Assembly (NCBI GenBank): GCA_018399295.1
Contig: JAGYOO010000046.1
Span: 1 to 8,292 of the forward strand
Length of the DNA: 8,292 nucleotides
Reading direction: 5' to 3'
Source: Candidatus Omnitrophota bacterium
GTDB taxonomy: Bacteria; Omnitrophota; Gorgyraeia; B26-G9
The notes under the pieces were generated by a model. It searched no databases and was not told the origin of the DNA. It worked only from the letters and a program-made list of their open reading frames with translations. Below, in pieces: positions 1-6,051 of the stretch (position 1 is the first letter of the stretch; the number at the start of each line of letters is the position of its first letter). The position numbers and the translations under genes were made by a program.

Positions 1-101
1 CCTGAGATTCTAAAATAAAAGTCCAATGTCTCCTTTATTCAATCGCGTAGGTTGAACAGGGTTTATCCGGGAAGGATCCGCAATCTAATCGAGCCCACAG
101 C

Positions 102-671
102 TCATCCGAGTAGAAGTTGTTCGGCGATTATGGTGTGCACGGCTCCTTCCGGCCGAAGGTCACTTTTCATCAGCATTATCCGGTCAACACGACCTGGAAG
201 GGGAGGGATGACGATTTTTTCGGCTGCCTCCCGGAGGTCCGCTTTTATTGTGTTCTTTACCCGGCCGAGAGTAAAATGAGGATGAAACTTTCTTGTCTCC
301 GGATTAAAGGACTCCCGGATTAAAGTTTGGCCCAGCTCTTCCTGTATCCGGATAATCTCGGTGTTTCCCGTGTCCACGCCTGCCCAGATTACCCGGGGGT
401 TTCGAAGTCCGGGAAAGGCGCCGAGATCGCGCAGGGACAGGTTAAAGCCGGGAATCGCCGCGACCGCCGGCAGAACCCGGCTGGTAAGGACGCGGATTTC
501 TTCCGGCCCCTGGTATCCGAGAAAATGCAGAGTAATGTGGAAATAATCTGGTTTTATCCAGCTAACACGAGATATCCGGTAGATTTTTATCAGCTGCTGC
601 CGAACTTCAAACAGTTCGGTCATTACCGGTTCCGGAGCGATTAAAGCTATAAACACGCGTTCTTTTTTCAT
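102..671 (-). CDS. thpR: RNA 2',3'-cyclic phosphodiesterase (ThpR/LigT family)
   Basis: This is a cytoplasmic 2H-phosphoesterase of 189 residues, the usual length for the family. Seen in the sequence: the two catalytic HxT motifs, HITL at about residues 45-48 and HFTL at 132-135 (within HPHFTLGR), each supplying one histidine and one threonine to the active site. Between them lies the family-typical stretch LGAFPGLRNPRVIWAGV (83-99), and the N-terminus MKKERVFIAL matches the usual first strand. Known of the family: it hydrolyses 2',3'-cyclic phosphate ends of RNA to 2'-phosphates and was first described as a 2'-5' RNA ligase; the physiological substrate is unclear. The gene is divergent from the rest of the window. 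Its ATG has only a weak upstream AGAG, and I saw no convincing minus-strand promoter. Both catalytic motifs are intact, so it is probably active. Confidence 0.93.
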   Translation of the reverse strand: MKKERVFIALIAPEPVMTELFEVRQQLIKIYRISRVSWIKPDYFHITLHFLGYQGPEEIRVLTSRVLPAVAAIPGFNLSLRDLGAFPGLRNPRVIWAGVDTGNTEIIRIQEELGQTLIRESFNPETRKFHPHFTLGRVKNTIKADLREAAEKIVIPPLPGRVDRIMLMKSDLRPEGAVHTIIAEQLLLG

Positions 672-737
672 ACTCTGATTTTAGATGTAACCGGCTGATC
701 CGGCAAATGATTTTTCTCAAATTATCTTTCAGGGATA

Positions 738-746
738 TGATATAAT
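738..746 (+). promoter_or_regulatory. Extended -10 promoter for the zinc-ribbon gene
   Basis: The sequence TGATATAAT is a perfect extended -10 element (TGnTATAAT). No good -35 box lies 17 bases upstream, which is normal for extended -10 promoters. Transcription would begin near 753, leaving a leader of about 40 bases before the ATG at 794. It sits in the divergent gap between thpR and the plus-strand genes. Promoter activity is inferred from the motif only. Confidence 0.5.
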
Positions 747-793
747 TTATCCATTGAATTTCATTAACTATTTCACTGAGAAGGGGAGACCTC

Positions 794-967
794 ATGATTG
801 ATAAGGAGCTGCTGGAGATTTTAGCCTGCCCTGTCTGTAAAGAAGGTGTTGATCTTCGGCAAGACCGGCTTGTCTGTCGAAAATGCGGCCGCGCTTACCC
901 GATCCGGGACGGCATACCGGTTATGCTGATCGATGAAGCCGAGATCTCTACTGAAGGACAGGAGTAA
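794..967 (+). CDS. Trm112/UPF0434 family zinc-ribbon protein
   Basis: This is a small protein of 57 residues. It opens MIDKELLEILACPVC and carries four cysteines in two CxxC-type pairs (C12, C15 and C28, C31), followed by the family signature AYPIRDGIPVML (34-45). This is the Trm112p-like/UPF0434 (YcaR) fold. In eukaryotes and archaea Trm112 activates methyltransferases that act on tRNA, rRNA and release factors. Short bacterial members are mostly uncharacterised, so no partner can be named here. The start is well supported: AAGGGGAG lies at 781-788, five bases before the ATG, and an extended -10 promoter lies further upstream. All four metal ligands are present, so the ribbon probably binds zinc. 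The next gene, asnB, starts 125 bases downstream and may be partly co-transcribed. Confidence 0.9.
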   Translation: MIDKELLEILACPVCKEGVDLRQDRLVCRKCGRAYPIRDGIPVMLIDEAEISTEGQE

Positions 968-1053
968 ATGACCTCGCGGCCGGGATCCTGTAATTGATCC
1001 TGATGGTCTTATTCACTGAATCGAAACGCTACGTGCTGTTTCTGCCTGCCTTT

Positions 1054-1062
1054 TGTTTAAAT
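1054..1062 (+). promoter_or_regulatory. Weak candidate -10 element upstream of asnB
   Basis: TGTTTAAAT resembles an extended -10 element (TG, one base, then TTAAAT matching four of six positions of TATAAT). No recognisable -35 lies at the right distance. The 125-base gap before asnB leaves room for a separate promoter, but this assignment is tentative. Confidence 0.18.
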
Positions 1063-1092
1063 CCTGTGGGACATTCAACAGCTTGATCTGAA

Positions 1093-2973
1093 ATGTGCGG
1101 AATCTGCGGACTCCTAAATTTTGATAAAAAACCGGTTGATGGTCAGCTTTTGCGGAACATTTGCCGGGGCATGCGTCATCGCGGACCGGACGGTGAAGGT
1201 TATTATGAAAATACCTTTGTCGGACTGGGGCACCGCCGGCTCGCGATTATCGATCTGAAGACCGGCGATCAGCCGATTCCGAACGAGACCCGCGAACTTT
1301 GGTTGATTGCTAACGGCGCTATTTATAATTATCGTGAACTTCGACGCGATCTGACTGCCCGGGGGCATCGGTTTTCCGGAGGGTCGGATTCGGAGGTTAT
1401 TGTCCATCTTTATGAAGAGTATGGTGAAGAGTGCTTCAGATTTCTCCGCGGGATGTTTGCCTTTGCTATCTGGGATGAACGGCAGCAGCGTCTGTTTCTG
1501 GCGCGGGACCGGTTCGGACAAAAGCCGTTATTTTATCTGCGGCAAGACCGTTTTTTTGCCTTTGCCTCAGAGATCGGCCCGCTGCTGAAGATTCCTGAAT
1601 TTTCCGCCCGGATCGACCCTTGCGGCCTTGACATGTATCTGAGTTATCAGTATGTTCCCCCGCCGCGAACAATCATTGCCGGAGTGAATAAGCTTCCGGC
1701 AGCCAATTTTTTGTTTCAATACGCCTCCGGAGAGAGCAAGCAGCAGCGCTATTGGCAGCTTGAGTTCGAAACCCAAAGCCGGGAAGGTATAAACCAATAT
1801 TCCGAAGGAGTCCGGGCCAGGCTGGAGGAGGCGGTAAAACTCAGAATGGTGAGTGATGTTCCGGTCGGCGCTTTCCTGAGCGGAGGCCTTGATTCCAGTT
1901 TTATTGTGGCCTTGATGAGCCGCCATTCGACACTTCCGGTAAATACTTTCTCTGCCGCTTTTTCCCAAAAAAGCTATGATGAGTCCGGTTTTTCCCGTGC
2001 TGTTGCCGGACGCTTTCAAACACGACATCAGGAACTTAAAGTAGAGCCTGAAGGTCCGGAGGCTATTCGCGGGCTGATCAGTCTGTTCGGTGAGCCTTTT
2101 GCCGATTATTCCGTGGTGCCAACCTGTTATTTATCCCGATTTGCGGCCCAACACGTAAAGGTGGCGCTTAACGGGGATGGCGGAGACGAGAATTTTGCCG
2201 GTTATAGCCGCTATCAGGCTGTTCGGGCGGCTTCGGTCTTGGATTTATTGCCGGCCTTTATCCGAAAAGGGATTACCCTGGCCGGGGCTTTTATCCCGGA
2301 GGGTGACAACCTGAATGATGCCCGGTGGCGGATACGCCGCTTCTTTCGTTATCTGCCCTTAGAACCCAGGCGGCGTTATTTTGAATGGATTTCTACCTTT
2401 GGCACGGAAGAAAAGGCCCGTCTTTACGAACCTGAATTCGGCAGAACTCTTCCTCCGGAGGCCGCTTTTTCCTGGATGGAGGGCCTTTATGAGCGTGCGC
2501 TGTGCCCTGATCTTACTGAGAATACCCTTCGCGTTGATATGGAAAGCTATCTTCCCAATGATCTGCTGGTTAAGATGGATACCGCCGGTATGGCGAATTC
2601 GCTCGAAGCCAGGTCGCCTTTTCTAGATCATGAGTTCGTCGAGTACTGCGCGAAAATACCGTTCCAGTTGAAATTGAAATTTTTCGCTAAAAAGCATATA
2701 CTGAAACAGGCGGCAACCGGCATCCTGCCGGGGGATATTCTCAATCGGAGGAAACAGGGGTTCGGAGCTCCGGCAGCAGACTGGTTCCGGAATAAATGGC
2801 AGGAATTTGTTGTCGACGTGCTTCTGGCTGATGGTTGCCGGCTGCACGATTTTATCCGACAGGAAGAGATCAGGATGATAATTGAGCGGAATACCGAAGG
2901 CGTAACTGATAATGGCTATAAACTCTGGTCGCTTCTTGTGCTGGAATTATGGCTGCGGGAGTTTATTCCATGA
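1093..2973 (+). CDS. asnB: Asparagine synthetase (glutamine-hydrolysing), AsnB type
   Basis: This two-domain enzyme of 626 residues transfers glutamine-derived ammonia to an ATP-activated carboxylate, classically aspartate to asparagine. The start is fixed by the Ntn-type glutaminase: MCGICG places the nucleophile at Cys2, although I see no Shine-Dalgarno sequence. Glutaminase motifs include RHRGPDGEG (28-36), GHRRLAIIDL (46-55) and GGSDSEVI (96-103). The synthetase domain has the PP-loop SGGLDSS (263-269), the GDGGDENFAGY segment (361-371), NDLLVKMDTAGMA, SLEARSPFLDHEF and the C-terminal NRRKQGFGAP. Odd point: the normally conserved NGEIYN motif reads NGAIYN (74-79), losing the glutamate that lies in the glutamine pocket. 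The length fits the roughly 600-650-residue AsnB forms often found in polysaccharide loci. The downstream glycosyltransferase overlaps by four bases, so a role in amidating a surface sugar or envelope precursor is an alternative to free asparagine synthesis. Confidence 0.92.
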   Translation: MCGICGLLNFDKKPVDGQLLRNICRGMRHRGPDGEGYYENTFVGLGHRRLAIIDLKTGDQPIPNETRELWLIANGAIYNYRELRRDLTARGHRFSGGSDSEVIVHLYEEYGEECFRFLRGMFAFAIWDERQQRLFLARDRFGQKPLFYLRQDRFFAFASEIGPLLKIPEFSARIDPCGLDMYLSYQYVPPPRTIIAGVNKLPAANFLFQYASGESKQQRYWQLEFETQSREGINQYSEGVRARLEEAVKLRMVSDVPVGAFLSGGLDSSFIVALMSRHSTLPVNTFSAAFSQKSYDESGFSRAVAGRFQTRHQELKVEPEGPEAIRGLISLFGEPFADYSVVPTCYLSRFAAQHVKVALNGDGGDENFAGYSRYQAVRAASVLDLLPAFIRKGITLAGAFIPEGDNLNDARWRIRRFFRYLPLEPRRRYFEWISTFGTEEKARLYEPEFGRTLPPEAAFSWMEGLYERALCPDLTENTLRVDMESYLPNDLLVKMDTAGMANSLEARSPFLDHEFVEYCAKIPFQLKLKFFAKKHILKQAATGILPGDILNRRKQGFGAPAADWFRNKWQEFVVDVLLADGCRLHDFIRQEEIRMIIERNTEGVTDNGYKLWSLLVLELWLREFIP

Positions 2974-3698
2974 AGCCGGGAGTTGTTATCCCCACCTACA
3001 ATGAACAGGAAAATATAATTCCGCTGGTGCAAAAGATCCTCCGAATAGTTCCTGACTGCCGGATTCTCGTGGTTGATGATTCTTCGCCTGACGGGACCGC
3101 GGCCCTTGTGAATGAATTGGCGCGGACTGAAGACCGAGTGTCCTGTATCCTCCAGCAGCGGCGCGGTCGCGGGCCGGCGGAAGTCGAAGGGATCCGGTTC
3201 TTCATGAACCAGCCGGATGTGGGCGCGGTTTTGTTCATGGACGCTGACTTCTCTCATGATCCCGTCTTTATTCCTGATCTTCTGCAAGCTTTAGAGACCA
3301 GCGATCTTGTGCTGGGTTCCCGATTTGTGGCTAAGGGCCGGGACTTGCGGCGTAACCTGGTCCGAAGGATATTGAGCCGGATGGCCGCCTTTTATATCCG
3401 CAAGGTCTGTGGCATAACCGCACATGATCCTGCTTCTGGTTATCGGTGTCTGCGGAAAGAGGTATTTGAACGTCTTGATCCCGGCCGGGCCCGGTCGGTC
3501 GGACCGCCTTTTCTGGTCGAACTTCTGTTCCTGTGTCAGTCTCTCCGGTTGCGGGTAGGTGAGGTGCCTATAGTTTTTCAGGACCGCAGGGAGGGTGATT
3601 CTAAACTGAACCTGGCTATCCTGCTAGCTTCGCTGGCGCTTCCCTGGAGGCTCAAATGGCGGGCGGAAGATGAAGGCTGGCTGATGGCTGATACCTGA
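2970..3698 (+). CDS. Family 2 glycosyltransferase, polyprenyl-phosphate mannose synthase-like
   Basis: This GT-A transferase of 242 residues resembles dolichol/polyprenol-phosphate mannose synthase (Dpm1), which moves a hexose from a nucleotide sugar onto a polyprenyl phosphate at the inner face of the membrane. Seen: VVIPTYNEQENI at the N-terminus, VVDDSSPDGT (34-43), the DxD metal site as MDADFSHDP (90-98), LGSRFV (115-120), HDPASGYRC (152-160) and FQDRREGDSKL (203-213). There is no C-terminal membrane domain, as in soluble Dpm1-type enzymes. I chose the ATG at 2970 because it forms an ATGA overlap with the asnB stop, has CGGGAG eight bases upstream and begins directly with the first strand. 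The ATG at 2949 would add seven residues. The sugar and acceptor cannot be read from the sequence. Coupling to asnB suggests shared work in envelope glycan synthesis. Confidence 0.85.
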   Translation: MKPGVVIPTYNEQENIIPLVQKILRIVPDCRILVVDDSSPDGTAALVNELARTEDRVSCILQQRRGRGPAEVEGIRFFMNQPDVGAVLFMDADFSHDPVFIPDLLQALETSDLVLGSRFVAKGRDLRRNLVRRILSRMAAFYIRKVCGITAHDPASGYRCLRKEVFERLDPGRARSVGPPFLVELLFLCQSLRLRVGEVPIVFQDRREGDSKLNLAILLASLALPWRLKWRAEDEGWLMADT

Positions 3699-3737
3699 TT
3701 TTATCTGCCTAAAGGTAGGGAAAAAGTTTGTAACTTA

Positions 3738-3766
3738 TTGACAAATCAGGGATTGTTTGATAGGCT
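3738..3766 (+). promoter_or_regulatory. Candidate sigma-70-type promoter for the HAMP-pilT block
   Basis: A consensus -35 box TTGACA (3738-3743) is followed after exactly 17 bases by TAGGCT (3761-3766), which keeps T, A and the final T of the -10 consensus. Predicted transcription would start near 3773, giving a leader of about 77 bases to the HAMP gene. The -35 is perfect but the -10 is poor, so the promoter may be weak or activator-dependent. Its position, in the largest gap of the right half of the window, fits the start of an operon. Confidence 0.4.
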
Positions 3767-3787
3767 GAAGTCAACGTTTTTTGGCAT

Positions 3788-3842
3788 CCTTCTGTTTAAA
3801 GCCGGTGAAACCAGGCTGTGACCTAAAGTCTTTTAAAGGAGG
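3788..3842 (+). promoter_or_regulatory. Leader RNA fold able to cover the ribosome binding site
   Basis: By eye, CCTTCT (3788-3793) can pair with AGGAGG (3837-3842; five Watson-Crick pairs and one G-U). After a bulged G3794, TT (3795-3796) pairs with AA (3835-3836), then a T-T mismatch, then AAA (3798-3800) with TTT (3831-3833). This stem would bury the whole Shine-Dalgarno AAAGGAGG at 3835-3842. Nested directly inside is a second hairpin, GCCGGT/ACCaGGC (3801-3816), with a GAA loop and one bulged A. The fold could serve as a translational switch. It matches no riboswitch class I can identify, no energy was computed, and chance pairing with a purine-rich site remains possible. Confidence 0.28.
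3835..3842 (+). promoter_or_regulatory. Strong ribosome binding site fixing the HAMP gene start
   Basis: AAAGGAGG is a near-perfect Shine-Dalgarno sequence seven bases before the ATG at 3850. It decides the start over an in-frame upstream codon at 3781, which has no such site and would add 23 residues unlike the family. Confidence 0.8.
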
Positions 3843-3849
3843 AAAAGTA

Positions 3850-4449
3850 ATGAGCAAACCGTACACACGGCGGCAGTATTTGATCAGCAAGAGAATCCAG
3901 TTTAAATATATGGCCTTGGTGCTGGGGGCGATAGTGCTGTTGTCTACGGTAATCGGATTATCAATATATTTTACGCATTGGTCATTGCTTAATCAGGAGC
4001 TGAGCGGGCCACGGGAACAGGTAGTTCTGGCCGAAGCTTACACCAGGATAAATTTCCTGTTGTGGCTGGAGGTCCCGTTGATCCTGATCGCCGCGGCGTT
4101 TGCCAGTCTGATCCTTTCGCATAAGGTGGCTGGGCCGGTTTATCGGTTGGAAAAGTCGGCCAAGGAAGTAGCTAGAGGTAATCTCTCCCAGTATCTGCAT
4201 CTGCGCAAGAATGACGAACTGCAGGGGCTTGCTGCCGCGTTTAATTCAGTGATAGATAATATGCAGTGTCTGGTCGACCGGGACCGTAAACTTATTTTTG
4301 AGCTTTCGGAGGTCACGAACAATCTGTACACCAGTGTTAAAGATAATAAGATCAGTCAGGATGAAGCTCTGGTGCTTATCAGAAAATTGAATGATCTGAT
4401 CGGAGAACTTCGCGGTCTGATCATGCAGTATAAAACAGCGAAGTCCTGA
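3850..4449 (+). CDS. Two-helix HAMP-domain membrane protein without an output domain
   Basis: This protein of 199 residues has a basic cytoplasmic N-terminus (MSKPYTRRQYLISKR), a first membrane helix at about 20-42, a short extracytoplasmic loop of about 25 residues, and a second helix at about 67-90. A HAMP linker follows at about 91-140, marked by the GPVYRLE proline box and the NDELQGLAAAFN motif. The tail (141-199) is polar and heptad-like, probably a coiled coil, and then the protein ends. It has no kinase, GGDEF, EAL or methyl-accepting signalling tip, and the outer loop is too small for a typical sensor domain. HAMP domains relay membrane signals through helix rotation. Here the only output surface is the coiled coil, so action through a partner is inferred. 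The gene lies 34 bases before pilT, which suggests a link to type IV pilus control. It has a strong RBS and its own candidate promoter. Confidence 0.82.
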   Translation: MSKPYTRRQYLISKRIQFKYMALVLGAIVLLSTVIGLSIYFTHWSLLNQELSGPREQVVLAEAYTRINFLLWLEVPLILIAAAFASLILSHKVAGPVYRLEKSAKEVARGNLSQYLHLRKNDELQGLAAAFNSVIDNMQCLVDRDRKLIFELSEVTNNLYTSVKDNKISQDEALVLIRKLNDLIGELRGLIMQYKTAKS

Positions 4450-4483
4450 ACTTTTAACCGGGTTATCGCGAGGATGTGAATTA

Positions 4484-5569
4484 ATGGACATTAACACCCT
4501 ATTGGATCATGCCAATAAAAGTAATGCCTCGGACGTGCATATCGTGTGCGGCTGTGAACCCGTTCTCCGCGTTAATGGAGAGCTGCAGATTCTGAAGGGA
4601 ACCGCAAAAGTAACTCCGCAGTTGGCCCGGGAACTCGCCTATAGCATGCTGAATGAAGATCAGATTCGGAATTTTGAGGGTGAGAATGAGTTGGACATTT
4701 CTTATGGGATTGCCGGCTTGGGCAGATTCCGGGTTAATGTTCATAAACAGAGGGGAAGCATCGGGGTTGCCATCCGACGTCTGTCCACTGAGATCCGTAA
4801 TATCGAGGAATTAGGACTTCCGGCGATAGTGCGGGAATTGGCCGGGCTGGAAAAGGGGATGGTGCTTGTAACCGGGGCCACCGGGAGCGGAAAATCGACT
4901 ACACTGGCGGCGATGATCGATCTGATAAATACCCGCCGCCGCGTTCATATAATTACGGTTGAGGATCCGATCGAGTATTTATACCAGCATAAGAACAGTG
5001 TTATCGAACAGCGGGAGGTGTCCTCGGATACGAAGTCTTTTGCCCGGGCCCTGAAGTATGTCTTGCGTCAGGATCCGGACGTAATTCTGGTGGGAGAGAT
5101 GCGGGATTTGGAGACAATATCCACAGCAATAACCGCGGCGGAAACCGGACATCTGGTGCTGGCTACCCTGCATACGACTGATGCGGTACAGACCGTTGAC
5201 CGTCTTATTGATGTCTTTCCGCCGCATCAGCAGCAACAGGTGCGTATTCAGCTTTCCCTGACTCTGCAGGGAGTGATCTGCCAGCAGCTGATGCTGCGTA
5301 AGGACGGTCTTGACCGGATACCGGTCGTGGAGATAATGGTTGCCACCAACGCGATTCGCAATCTGATCCGTGAAGGTAAGACAGTTCAGATATATTCTTC
5401 TCTGGAAACCGGAAGCCGGCATGGCATGCAGAGTGTGGATGCGGCTTTGGCCGAACTGGTGGGACTTGAATTAATAGCTGAAGAAGATGCCTTTTTGAAG
5501 TGCCGGGACCGTGAGGGCTTTTACCGCCGGCTCAAGGCCTTCCGGGAAAAGTCCGGGTCATCTGAATAA
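4484..5569 (+). CDS. pilT: Type IV pilus retraction ATPase PilT
   Basis: This is a cytoplasmic hexameric secretion-type ATPase of 361 residues that powers depolymerisation of type IV pili, and so twitching motility and DNA uptake. Motifs in order: Walker A GATGSGKS (131-138), Asp box ITVEDPIEYLY (157-167) with the catalytic glutamate, Walker B ILVGEMRD (201-208), His box HLVLATLHT (223-231), and the PilT-diagnostic AIRNLIREGK (290-299), whose AIRNLIRE core is needed for retraction in characterised PilTs. The last motif separates it from the extension ATPase PilB, which is also longer, and nothing in the catalytic core is missing. The N-terminal domain (1-100) is the usual PAS-like module with SDVHI near residue 16-20. 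A GAGGA site nine bases upstream supports the ATG. It sits between the HAMP protein and a prepilin-like gene and is probably co-transcribed with both. Confidence 0.96.
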   Translation: MDINTLLDHANKSNASDVHIVCGCEPVLRVNGELQILKGTAKVTPQLARELAYSMLNEDQIRNFEGENELDISYGIAGLGRFRVNVHKQRGSIGVAIRRLSTEIRNIEELGLPAIVRELAGLEKGMVLVTGATGSGKSTTLAAMIDLINTRRRVHIITVEDPIEYLYQHKNSVIEQREVSSDTKSFARALKYVLRQDPDVILVGEMRDLETISTAITAAETGHLVLATLHTTDAVQTVDRLIDVFPPHQQQQVRIQLSLTLQGVICQQLMLRKDGLDRIPVVEIMVATNAIRNLIREGKTVQIYSSLETGSRHGMQSVDAALAELVGLELIAEEDAFLKCRDREGFYRRLKAFREKSGSSE

Positions 5570-5594
5570 TATCCCTGACGGAAAGACGAATCGT

Positions 5595-6026
5595 ATGGAC
5601 GGCAAGGCTTTTAGCCGCACTGAATTGTTAGTTGTTTTCCTGATTATCGGATTCAGTCTGGCGATTATTTTTCCGGTGCTCCGATCAGTCCGAAAAGACG
5701 CTGATGCGCGTGTCTGCGCGGCCAATATCCGGGGGCTGGTCGCGGCCATGACCACTTACGAGGTTAGAGAGAACGATGGCAAGGCAGTCTGGTCGAATGA
5801 CTCTGAGGAATACAGTATCGCTGTTTTGCAAGAGCGGGGATATCTTTCCATTGAGCCTTTCTGTCCCTGTGAACGAGACAAGGTTAATCCCGCTCCCTAT
5901 ATTATAAGCGGCGGCTCTGGAACCGGGTCGGCCCCGGTTGTTAAGTGTCCAAACGCGGACAAGTTCCCGGATCATGTTTGGCCCCGGGCCCAGAAGGCCG
6001 GCGTGGCGTCGGAAAGGTCGGAATAA
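5595..6026 (+). CDS. Type IV prepilin-like protein (class III signal peptide)
   Basis: This protein of 143 residues has a short prepilin leader, MDGKA, followed by FSRTELLVVFLIIGFSLAII. Cleavage is expected between A5 and F6, leaving an N-terminal phenylalanine and the conserved glutamate at mature position 5. The hydrophobic segment spans about 11-29. Position -1 is Ala rather than the usual Gly, which is tolerated in some prepilins. The body is short and has cysteines at 41, 90, 92 and 119, the last three in an FCPC...VVKCPN arrangement, and ends in DKFPDHVW plus a polar tail. It could be a minor pilin or a type II secretion pseudopilin. Its place directly after pilT favours a pilus role. 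The ATG at 5595 was chosen because GGAAAG lies nine bases upstream and the leader fits; the upstream in-frame start at 5511 lies inside pilT and would hide the leader. Confidence 0.82.
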   Translation: MDGKAFSRTELLVVFLIIGFSLAIIFPVLRSVRKDADARVCAANIRGLVAAMTTYEVRENDGKAVWSNDSEEYSIAVLQERGYLSIEPFCPCERDKVNPAPYIISGGSGTGSAPVVKCPNADKFPDHVWPRAQKAGVASERSE

Positions 6027-6051
6027 AAGCTTTCTTCGAAATTTCAAGTCT

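Noticed and set aside
327..644. Plus-strand open frames opposite thpR
   Set aside because: Antisense shadows of a clearly recognised gene with both catalytic motifs.
607..795. Minus-strand open frame spanning the thpR promoter region
   Set aside because: It overlaps the thpR start in another frame and covers the intergenic promoter; no RBS or family features.
982..1001. Inverted repeat GGGATC...GATCCT between the zinc-ribbon gene and asnB
   Set aside because: Short stem with one G-U pair and no T-run; not convincing as a terminator or operator.
1567..2028. Long minus-strand open frame inside asnB
   Set aside because: Antisense shadow; the asnB frame holds the conserved motifs throughout.
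3705..3718. Hairpin CTGCC-TAAA-GGTAG after the glycosyltransferase, as a terminator
   Set aside because: Five-base stem with a wobble pair, followed by an A-rich run instead of T residues on the plus strand.
3798..3825. Resemblance to part of a cobalamin riboswitch (GGTGAAACC...CTGTGA)
   Set aside because: Only two short strings match; the GCCACTG context, the B12 box and the roughly 200-base length are missing.
4979..5422. Minus-strand open frame of 147 residues inside pilT
   Set aside because: Lies opposite the Walker B, His box and AIRNLIRE region of pilT; composition is that of a shadow.
5938..6051. Upstream extension of rsmE by 38 residues
   Set aside because: The extra residues overlap the prepilin gene and do not resemble RsmE, which normally begins at the MRxFxxD strand.
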